DNA from: Anticarsia gemmatalis
Taxonomy: Eukaryota > Arthropoda > Insecta > Lepidoptera > Erebidae
NCBI RefSeq assembly: GCF_050436995.1
Contig: NC_134770.1
Location: forward strand, 2,242,501-2,306,500
DNA length: 64,000 bases
Reading direction: 5' to 3'
The position numbers and the translations under genes are program-made. Each line of letters opens with the position of its first letter. Positions within the stretch are counted from its first letter, which is position 1. Below, one piece after another: positions 26,301-38,300 of the stretch. The notes below the pieces were generated by a model, which was not told the DNA's origin, did no database searches, and worked only from the letters and a program-made list of their open reading frames with translations.

Positions 26301-29300
26301 GAGACCAGAGAATTCCAATTGGTATGATCCTCTTCCCTTGCCTCATTCACACCCATGCATCACCAGCATACAGGACTGTTACAACACGAAAATATTCAAA
26401 ACGAAGTATATTTTTTCGCAATTAGGAATGTCTGTCAGTATTTTTTTGGACGGAGTAACCTAAAACTGGCCGAAAACGCGTTGGCAGGTACGCCCTATAA
26501 TAATTAAGAAAAATTATGCTTCTGACGTGCATTTGAAATTTAAAAAGGCATTCGCAATAAAAGAAACATTTTCTTTGCCAATGTTTAGTAAACAATTTAT
26601 TTGTGGCCAGCTATTTAGAGTTTGTTTACATGACGTGAATATTTGGTATCATTACTAATGACAGGAACGTATTGGTTTTTAATGATGGCAACTTTGGAAA
26701 AACGTCGGCCATGATGGATATTAATGTTGTTAGTAATTGGAGAGGATATGTGATGTAATATTTGCGGTAGACTGTGAAATAAAAAGACATCTATCAAATT
26801 GTTTTTCATGAGATGTTGTCGCATTTTATTAAGAAAATGGAGGGTGCAAATGGTTTGCTTCGAAGTGGAAAATGCTTCCTGTTTTCTTCATTACGTAGAT
26901 TGTCTGTTTCTCTTAAAGATGGATTAAAATATGACTCAGCTTACATTATGAATTATTATAAAAAACCGGAAAAAACTAAGTATAAAGATTCTTTTTAAAT
27001 AATTTCGCTTGTGTTAATTGTGACTTTCGGGGTTTGATATAATAATTATACAAAACAATACATCAAAACATCAAGCTTAAACCTTGTTAAAATACAAATT
27101 AAACGCTACAGAAATCCAAAAAAAGAAATATAGATCCAACTAAAAAACAATTCACAAAACACATCTCATTGAGATCTTTGCAAAAAATCTGCCTCAATAA
27201 ATGTCGTAAGCCTGAATGGACATGCACAATAGACAACAGTTCAATATACTAGATGTGCATTGATAACGTTAACGCCTATGTATTGTTGGACAGAGTGACC
27301 TAGATAAATCGTGGCGGAACGACCCGGCTTAACTAGGGGTCACGAGTTCGATGCAGATATTAAATGACTTAATGCTGTGGTTTGCATGATTATTAGGCCA
27401 GCTGGACTATAGCTAACGTAATAGACGAAAAGCAGTCCAAAGTTAATTCCCTTATAATAAAAGATAAAGTATCGCTAATACATCTAAAGTAATGCAGATC
27501 TTCTGATGCTTCAATAAGCACTTAAAAACCATATACCATAATATTTTGCAAATAAATAGAGTGAAACGTGACATAATTACGCTATCCCATCCTTATACAT
27601 CTTCCTTATCTAACACGATAGAAGCTTAAAGACTATATAAAAGACAAGACAATGCAAGATCAATTAACTATGTTTCGTCAATAGAAGTTTCGCTGCAGTT
27701 TTGAAGAACTACCACGTCTCTACATTTTTATATCCTTACTTTTACGAATTATAGTAGGTTTCGATCATTAAAATTTCATACAAACGAAGCTGGGAACTTA
27801 AAGAAATCATGGTATGAATCAACCGAAATTTTGTGCAAAGTTTGGTCTCTCTTGAATGCCCATTTGGTCTTCATCATTTAATGAACTGGTGTTAACTAAC
27901 CACCTAATTTAAATATGATTCACGTTACGTATGAACCATGTGTGCATACGTCATTGTCATGTCTTATTATGAATAACAACATGTCTACCCAAAAGTCCCA
28001 CTGTAATCCCACGCTTATACTGTCAGCTTGATCAAAACAGCAAAAAATAGTTTAAACCGTGGGCTTTAGAAAATAACTGAAAATATAACTAACTTCCGAG
28101 CTATGAATGAATCTTGAGGAAAACGTGAGTAAACTACGTAGATTCAACTCGTGACCATCAGACTAATATGCTTGGATCTTCTCCCACAATGTGAGACTGG
28201 TTAGATTTTTAGTATATCACGCTGGCCAAGGGCCGATTTGATATTTGCTTTCCTTCAAAAACTGATTGAGGAACTTTGAGACGTTCAGCATTTAAATTAA
28301 TCAGCATGGCTATTCTTTTAAAACTCTCTACCATTTGCGATAAAAAATTAGAGACAAATGTTTATACCACTCATTGATTAAACAGTGGCCCTGAGTATCT
28401 TTTTAGCTCTTCACATTAGGATTTACGCCTTGCCGAGATAGTGGTAGATTCAGTAATTGTTACGATTAACATAAGCGTCAATGAGGAAGCCCATTCCGCT
28501 TCTTCTTTTAAAAGTTTGTCATTGTGGTTACTTTGCAACGTCAATGAATCCGGCTTTTTGGGCAGACGTGAAAGTCTTAGTCGCACGTCTATTCGGGATA
28601 TCTATGCTATTTGGATCTGTAATTCTAGCACCAAAAAATTGCAGACTATGCATTTGACCTAATTGATTTGATTTTGGTAAGTATCTCTACACTCATTTGG
28701 GTTTAAAAAAAACAAGAAAAATATACAACTAAGAGACCTTTCCAAAAGGACGTTTGACTGACGCACATAACTCCGAGGTTAGACGTACAAATAAATTGAT
28801 ATAATGGTCCATTATGAAGAAATACTCGGATAAAAATAACTGAACTTGAAGTGAGCTTATAACTAACGTTGTTTAGACAATTTTTTATTGATTTTTCGTA
28901 TGACTGTTGATGTTTTTCTGGGATTGTAAAGCAATATTGAGGCACGGTAGATTGTTTCGTAATAATCTTTGATTGATTCAATTTTAATCTTTTCTGGTAT
29001 TTATTTTAATCGTAACACTTACATAAAATAGGATGATTGAAATTTCTAGCTATTTCATTGTTAAACAGCAACAATATTTTTTGTCTACAAGAAAATAACT
29101 CAGCTTGGTCTTTTTACTGAAATTAATCTTTACTCGAATATTTATCAGGATTTAGAATGTGGGAAGGGAAGTTTGTAAAGATCGTACCAAGTGGCGTTCT
29201 TTGGTCTCTGCCTACCTTTATGGGAAAAAGGCGTGATATGTATGTATGTTATATCTATACTAATATTATAAAGCTGAAGAGTTTGTTTGTTTGTTTGATT

Positions 29301-32300
29301 GTTTGTTTGTTTGTTTGAACGCGCTAATCTCAGGAACTACTGGTCTGATTTGAAAAATTCTTTCAGTGTTAGATAGTCCATTTATCGAGGAAGGCTATAG
29401 GCTATGTTTCATCACGCTACGACCAATAGGAGCGGAGTAGCAACCAAAAATGATACAAAAACGGGGAAAATTTTGACCCATTCTCTCTTATGTGACGCAA
29501 GCGAAGTTGCGCGGGTCAGCTAGTAATAAATATAAAAAGCACAAATTCAAAGTCTAAATTGTATCCCTAATACTTCATATAAGGTAAGGATACTACGGAC
29601 TATGAGTACAAGACCGACTCGTCTTAGTACTTTATAAAAATAGCACACGAACATTTCTTACAAAAAATATTAAAATTGAAAATACCAAGAAAAACCTATC
29701 AAAACTCCATTACTCCACATACAAGGATGATAACATAAAATCATTATTTTAACACCTTAAAATGTCACAGGAAATCGATTCGAAGAAAAACAGAAATGTT
29801 TCTACAATTCTTTTAACAAATAATAATAAGACATCAACTCACCGCTTTTTCGTACATTTTCTTTTATTATTTTATTTTAACCTTCCTCCTGTCACTGTCA
29901 ATGAACAAAGCTGTAAAGAACTTAATTTACTTGTTTATACAAAATGGACGTTGTAAACAAATTATTTAGGACATTTTAAATGACGTTCGGTGTTGCCGAT
30001 AGATTACACTGAAATGCTTTGAACGATTACTAATGGGAATTTGGCGATAAATAATTATCGTGATATGTAATCTATAAGCTCTATAAATAAAAAGAAAATG
30101 TCCGTTTATCTGTCTGCAATTTAAAAATAAATAGGCTTAACATTTTTTTTGGTCAGCCCGTGACCATGGTCGATGTAATTCGATCGAAACGTCGGGTAAG
30201 CAATTATGATATCTAACCTTTAATTTTCAATCGCGTTTAATACCCCTTGCATTTTAATAATTTGTAACTATGCTTTGTTCATGAAGCTATAACCTATGTA
30301 CAATAAATTTTCAAAATATCAACCAATTTTTTTTGGCATTTTTGTGTCTGTCTTATACGGTGTAATCTTTGAAACGATTAAACCGATTTTAATGGGACTT
30401 TCATTGAAAGTTAAAAGAGTTTCCTGGGATACCTTTATAACGAGAAAAATACTATGTTCTTGCAGATCAAAATCCCATGGATAAGACCCAATTAATGTCG
30501 CGGGTAGTAGTAAGTGGTACATAAAAAGTGCGTTATCTTTCGATAATAATATTATAAAGCTGAAGAGTTTGTTTGTTTGTTTGTTTGTTTGTTTGTTTGA
30601 ACGCGCTAATCTCAGGAACTACTGGCCCGATTTGAAAAAATCTTTCAGTGTTAGATAGCCTATTTATCGAGGAAGGCTATAGGCTATATATCATCACGCT
30701 ACGGTCATTAGGAGCGGAGTAGCAACGAAAAATGTTACGAAAACGGGGAAAATTTTGACCCATTCACTTCAGTGACGCAAGCGAAGTTGCGCGGGTCAGC
30801 TAGTCTTTCGATAAGCTGATAATTAAAAGGTGTGTTACTGCATTCTTTGTTTATATAAATTATGTTGTAAATACTAATCTTTATGTTACATTATCTTTGA
30901 TAGGTACTCACTACTCGTCACTTCCGTTTATTGAGTATTTCAATTGAAAAGTTACTTCAAAGAGAGAACATAAACAAATAGATTTTTATTAAAAGAAGAA
31001 AATTTAAGAATTGGATTACGAGACAAATAAAAAAAATATCATACATTTTTCACAAAAAGTAATAAAATACGTCTTTTTAAAATCAAATCAGATAATTTGA
31101 CATTTCTCAACGCTTATTTTCTACAATATCAGATAATATTATCATAGAAACAAACTCTCATATACCTGTATGACTAACCTTGTTATATACCATTCAACAA
31201 AAACATAAATAACACAATTATTCATACAAAAGTTACGTCAAAACTATAACATCAGTCATCGACAATATAAAATATTTGAATAATAAGCCATCACCGGTCA
31301 CTTATACCGTTTAGTGTTGCCAACCTTATAAAACGCTCACGCCGGAAAACATTAGTGGTTTTTATGAAATTTTAAACTTTCTAAATATAATTATTAATGA
31401 TAGCAGGAAACCACTTGTTGTGGTACGTTGATCAAAGATGTTAAAATATATTTTGGACACGTGTCAAAAATTGTCGTGTTTGTAAAGGCTCCTTCACACA
31501 CTGGCTAGTAGCGTTGATTGGTAGCATGATTATAAACTTTACATTTAGGATTTGGTTAATTTTGTCCGACTACCAAATATTGAACTGGGAGTTAGAAGTT
31601 CTAATTCTCTCTTGATAAAAGTCGGAGTGCTAGAACTGCGAAACGTGGTCCGAAAAAGAGCAAGCCTTTGCTCTTTTTTAACGTGGACTTCATACTAAAC
31701 TATTTTGGTATACTCTTGATAAACACGGCAGGTTTTAATAAAATTGTTAAACCAATAACCGTCTAATTAATCTCTATTTCAACAAGCGTTTGTGATCGCC
31801 TCTTCCGCTACACATGCATTGGCCAACGTGTAAAACAATTTCAACGAAATAAATAAATATAAGTCCATGACGTTGTTAATTATTTCGTTTCTGTTGCGTA
31901 CTTTCTAGTGCGTATATAAATAATAGTGGGTTGTTTTATTACATAATAATTCATGTATTTGACTGACTTACCCAAGGTTTAATAGAAAAACAAGCGCTGT
32001 AAGCGTGCACGTGATTTGGCAAGTAAAATTGCGAATTGTACGTAAATCAGTCATTGCAGTTTTACTGACGATGTAATTGATTGCAATTTGGTAAAAATGC
32101 TTCGTCTAATAGTTTTTGTTGCAGTTCTAGAAGCTACGGTTGTTTTTGAAGATGAATTTTGTGTTTTGAGATTATTTTTGTTTATGCTGAAATTGAAGGT
32201 TGGCTAGGAATATTTGGTTACAAAGTTTTCAAGATCGTACTCGTTACAGGCCTTTTGTTCTGGAAACTACCGTAGAGCTATAAGCTTATAATATTAAGTA

Positions 32301-35300
32301 GAAGAGTGTTGATAAGATGTAATTAATGCAGCATTTGTTCAGTTGCGGAATATTTCAAACACAAGAGCTTCTAAGCTATTTCAAAACTAATCCTTTCCAA
32401 GCAGCCGATAAATATATTGTATTGCATAAGAGTAGACCTATTATAAGCTCTAATTGTCACCTTAACACGGAAGTATCATAAATGGGGAGAAAGTAATTTG
32501 CATATAAACGTATTGAATCAATAAACACAGCACGCAAAAGAAATCCCTATAAAAACTACTAAAACAATGGTTGTCGCGAAAATTATAATAATAGTATTAA
32601 CCAGGACACGAACAAATCCAAAAAAAATTACACTGCCATGAATTTAGTTTCACTCAGAAGGAAATAGTATTTTATAGTGGACCTCATCCTCGAAAGGTCT
32701 TTGACGTTGTTAGGCGATTGTTATCTTAGTAGACAACAGCCGGTGCCTACTTTTTACGTGCACGGAGCACGGAGATGCCCAAATCAAATACCAATAAGCG
32801 GTCACCCATCTATAAAATGTCCTCACCAACAGTTGCTTAACCCACAGATCGTTCACCGGTTAGAGTAACAAGTTATGAGTTCCCTAAACAAGTAGGGGAA
32901 CAAAACGACTCCATCCTTTCCCAAAATTCTTAAAAATAAAACCAGAAAAGTATCAAATGAACTAGTCTAAAAGAAATCCTTTTGAAAACATCAAAGTATG
33001 TTAAAGGAAGCGGTAATTCAGTCCATCCTGCGTTGTCTTGAGGAAATGGCCGTTTGTCTTCGTGTCACAGGTGTATTTGTGGACCTTTATGGAGAGAATG
33101 TGTGACAAATGGAGATAGGAGGTGCTTGGGTGTATTTCTGGAGACGGAAGGAGATTTCGGGAAAAGGAAATGTAACGGATTAATGTGTGTTGGATAGAAT
33201 ATTTGTTTTGTAATGGAGATGTCTTGTAGAGTTGGGTAGTTGAATGAAAAAATGACTAAAGTTTGAAAATTAAAGGGAATTAAACAAATTTTTGGACAAT
33301 GGAATTCATAGATTGTGGTCGTTGGCATCTGCTATTCCGGAATCATATCGTGGCACGAGTTCGAGCAATGAGACACTTGAAAACCTATTCCAAAGCGGCT
33401 ATAATAATTATAAGAATAAGTTATCATATTATTTGGCGCGAAGGAGACATAAATTCTTTGGTAATATCTGCTAATTAGTCTATAAAAAAGCACGTGTAAT
33501 CTACCCACTAACACAAATCTCCAGGCCAATAGTTAATAATCCATAAATAATAACAAAAAGCACTTATAAATAGCAGGTGGATAACGTTATTTTAGTCAGT
33601 TCCATTCTCACGGAGACGTAACACATGTCCGCTATTTCTGTTCTTTTATTGCGCACGTATGACACATTTGGAATTCTCTCTGTTTCTATGTTATATAGAA
33701 ATTCTTATTGTTTAGATGCAGATTTGATAGATGCAAATTTTATGGGGAATTGAGAATTTTGGATAGAAAAGGATGTTAGAAATCATCACTATACCCTTAC
33801 AAGAAGAAGAAAATTGATGCAAGTTAATTATGTCCTACGTCATGTTCAGATAGATAGTCGTAGAGGATTAGGTGATATTTATAATCATGGAATGCATCAT
33901 TGCAATGTCTTTGCATATTTTTGACGATCTGTAAGTGCAAGTTTAGTGAGATATTTAGAGTTTCGGATAGAGAAGAATGTTAGAAATTATCACCATACTA
34001 TTAGAAGAAGAAGAAAATCGAAAGCGAATGCAAGTTAATTATGTACTACTTCAGGTTCAGAGGGGGCTAGTCGCAGAAGATGAGGTGAAATTTATAGTCA
34101 TGGAATGCATCAATGCAATCTTTCGCAAATTTTTCATAAAAGTACAAAGTATTTTTTGTTGATTGAGGAAGTTTGTGGGTATAATAGTGCAGAAGATTTT
34201 CAACGAGATTTTATGACAAATAATAGATAATATCCGGATGAATCACGTGTAGTTACCGACAGTAAATAATGTATAGAGCAGAAGAGGGAAACACTTAATC
34301 TAATGTCTGCCTCGTAGAGTGATTTGTTTCTCACGGTCTCTCAGTATAAAATGTTTAGTAACTCCTTTAACTATATAACCTATATAGTAAACTAGCTGAT
34401 ACACAAGAGAGAATTTTCCCCGTTTTTGTAACATTTTTCGTTGCTTCTCTGTTCCCAATGGCCATAGCGTGATGTTATATAGCTTAAAGCCTTCCTCGGT
34501 AAATGGACTATCTAACACTGAAATATTTTTTTCAATCGGACCCGTAGTTCCTGAGATAAGCGCGTTCAAACAAACAAACAAACTCTTCAGCATTATAATA
34601 TTAGTATAGATTACGCTTCCACGGCTATTTCGATGAAGCAATCTCATGAAATTTAGCTTGGAGATGAAGACCCGATGTCACACTAAGACTGTTTACAATA
34701 ACAAAAACCTAGCGAGTCGCATGCAATGCATATAACCTATTGCTGCCCCAATGTTCAGCAAGGGTCTCTTCCCGAACGAGGGAGAGATTAGGCCCTCAGT
34801 CAGCATGCAAAGTTTCATCACGATGTTTAAATCAGAGTATAAAAACTTTCCAGGAAAGCTGACAAATAATACATTTAAAACACTATTTGAAAAACAATGA
34901 ACTACGAGAAACAACATTAAAAAGGTCATAAACCCCACGATGAACACTCAGTCGTTTAATTTAGCTAACACTAGCTATTCTTTTGTTCTAATAATAATTC
35001 TGTGTTACAGTGTATTTTTGTATGTATTGTGTTATAGTTCTTATGTGGGAAGAAGAATTCTGCAATGGTATTGGCTTTACGTCATTGGGTTTGATTGATA
35101 ATAAATATTGATTTTTACTGGAGTAACTAAAGCTTCTCCTTTTTTTTATTTAATTTTCTTATTTCAGACTACGTAATTTTTTAGAAAACAGACGCAATAA
35201 ACACGTTCTAACAGTCTTATCGTTAACTGAAGGTAGGTTATTGAAAGCACTCGGAATTATATTCCCGAGTCTTTATGAGTATAAAGATCTAGACTGTAGA

Positions 35301-38300
35301 AAAATCTTGTTAAGTATTTCGGTTACATCGATTTCTGGTTCTCAAAATTGAATAACATGCTAATAGTATGTTGATTCTCTATATATTAGGTATACCCTCT
35401 ATGATCAAAGGATCAAATATGACGGTAGCAAATAGTAGTAATCTACGTAAAATCTGTTACAAAAATCACCTCATACTGAGGTTTTCTTTATCAAGTTTTA
35501 CACTCACCTCTAGGGCACCTACATTTTTTACCTGGTTTCGAAAATATTCTTTAATATTAAAGAAAATTATCAAAACTTGACTTACCTCTTCGATGGAGGA
35601 CGACATAAGCCCGGAGCTGTAACAAGAACACACACGTTACGTTCATTCAACAACAACATGAAAACACATCGCTTCTGCCATGTCACTTTAAAACGGGACT
35701 TTTTAGACTTCCCGACTTTTTAGAGGATGTCACTTGTCGGAAATGTTTATTTTGACACATTACAAACAGTAGCTCGATTCTCTACCAAGATCCACCGACA
35801 ACCAGCTAGCTATCGAGAAATTTGTACGACTATCTAATCAGCGCCTCTAGCAGGCGTCGTAGGAACTATTTTGGCAGTACATTTTAAATGTCAAACTTTC
35901 GATGCATGACAGAACCGACTGTAAATAATTGAGCTACAGTTCTGACTTGTAATTATTTTTGTCACATTAAAACGGGACGGTCTCCCCGACTCTTTAGAGA
36001 ATGTTACTTGTCGGAAATGTTGGTTTTGACACATTAAAATGCAGGAAATTGGGACGACTTCACGAATTACGTTATTTAAATGATTAATTTTAAAAATTGT
36101 ATCAACAAAACTGTCTAAAAACAATCTGTAGCTTAAGCAAATTTAGGGTTATATTACTTGCCCTATAGCGGGACATTAATGGCTTAAATTAATAATTAAA
36201 ATCATTCTTATATTGCGGAACCAAATTATTCAAAAACTTACTTAAAATCTTAACCACTGCACACACATTATCATAGCCCTAAAACTAGTCAAGTCTGTTT
36301 CAAACTAGAAACAGTACAAAAGCAGGAAGTACACCCGTTATTGTTAATAACATCGTCCTGTCTTGTTATAGCTGTTATCAACAATCTGCATACGAGTCAA
36401 CCCACGGGTTAATCTAGTGTATATTGCACTTTATTGATGTCACCTTTAGTTTTTATATATTCAACTTGTAACTGTAAATGTTACATTTCAGTATATAATG
36501 AATAAAAAGTAAAGGTATTTTTATAGGTCGAATATGACACATTTTTTTATTTTCAGTCATCTTAATTGCTTAAATATCAATGTTTATTTACATTGTTTAA
36601 TCAAGGAATGTAAAAATTGTTATCAATGACGAATTTATCAAAATAAAGGTTAAAATCCTTTTGAGTACATGTAGATAATTAATCTCATTAAATTAACTGA
36701 CAAAATTTATGTAAACACTTGTCGAAAAAACGATTATTTATAATCTAACAAGTTACTACTTACCAACACAGCAGCGAGCATTTTTTATCCTTTTCCTTAC
36801 TCTTAGACATTTTTAAATTCACTATTAGTTATCACTTAAAAGACAACACTCATAATTCACAGTTCACACTTGGTAACAAAGTTTTCAGTTATATTATATT
36901 GTTTCAAAGTTTATCGCATTTGTATATTTCGATAAAATGTCGCACTCATTTTTCGTTAGTCGTTTTTTATATTCGATTATCCAAAGTACCTAAGTATTTT
37001 CACTAATAGAAGACAGATAACTATTCAATAACCAAGTTAACTTATTGACAACGGTTGGTAAAGATCACCAGCTTTACCCCCGGTTTCTGAGGTACATTTA
37101 GCGGTAGTTTATCTATTCAATAGCGTTTTAACTCATTTAAAAAAAAACATTATTGAATAGACAAACCACCGCTAAATGTACTCAGAAACCAGGGTTTAAT
37201 AATAATCTATTGAAATATTGTACTACTATAAAATAAATACTACCACGCTTACTAATACACTACGTTAAAATGAGTAACAACAAACTATACTAAAGAAACT
37301 AGCAAAAGTAATGACTAATATGTTCACAAACATACAAAAAAACTATCAAACCGTGAACTTCTGTAAGTCGTGTGACAAGGCCGCACGTATCGGAACTAAC
37401 TAAATAACTAACTGACTCATAATTCATATGGTTAAGGAAAATACCGTCAATTAAATATTAGGTCGGGGAAAAAGTCTTTTCGCATTATAGTATGTATGAA
37501 CTTGTAATAAAAATCTTTTCTGTACACAAAAAAACTCGATATTTTGGTACCTCACGAGCTCACTTAAAGAGACCTAATGAATCGTATTGTGATTCTGGAA
37601 GCCAAAGAGATTTTACTACAAGTTCATAAATACTACAGTGCGAAAAAACTTTTTCCCCGACCTAATAGATATATTTCTTATGAAAGAGTATGCTAAAAAA
37701 CTTTGAAAGTTACTGGTTCTTAAAGGAAATCATGCTCGCGAGGTCCCTAGTTTGATGCCCCGGTCGGGTAAATGATGTTGGGATTTTCCAATCTTAGAAT
37801 GTTTTCACGTTAAGGAAAGTGCCCGGTATAGACTCATGGCAAAACAGACTCGTGGTAATAGACATCAAGATAAGGAAACCAATTGCAATATTAATGTCCC
37901 GTTTCTGAAGCACATTTAGCGATAGTTTATCTATTCAAACTGTCATGTTTATATGAGTTTAAACGCTATTGAATAGATAAACTACCGCTAAATGTACCTC
38001 AGAAACGGGGCAAGTGCGTAAGTAGGTGAATTCCATACATATCTAACCACAGTTATGGGTATAAAGTGTGTTATGTTACATCGATGTTTCAAATCTATCA
38101 CCTAGAAAAAGGTAGGAACTTAGAATTATCATAGCATTCCTCTATTTTTGTACATACGCTGCCCTGAACTGATCAATATAATTGCATAACTTTTATACAA
38201 GATCTGTATAAAAGTATCATGCGAAAGTTGACAATTACTACTTTGTTACTGCCGAAATGATTATTACTATCAGTATAACATGCTAGTGGCTATATCGTAA

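Larger units (their letters stand above)
15134..35585. other. LL5 intron 9, about 20.5 kb
   Basis: Contains the alternative first exon 16666-16734, Helitron-like copies (17842-17953, 29254-29523, 30541-30803, 34392-34610), high-copy repeats (17724-17826, 26276-26360, 29157-29243), a 5S-SINE fragment (32680-32870), a 204-bp tandem duplication (33757-34140) and a GC-rich island (25270-25460). No other exon with both splice signals and a fitting phase was found. Elsewhere AT-rich with nothing recognisable. Confidence 0.7.

Noticed and set aside
27290..27370. tRNA gene ('ggggtcacgagttcgatgc')
   Set aside because: Only a B-box-like stretch; no cloverleaf arms could be paired, at most a decayed SINE head.
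28441..28662. 73-codon + strand ORF
   Set aside because: Neither strand gives a recognisable protein, and no splice signals fit LL5.
34300..34647. 115-codon minus-strand ORF
   Set aside because: Lies mostly across a non-autonomous Helitron-like copy; chance ORF.
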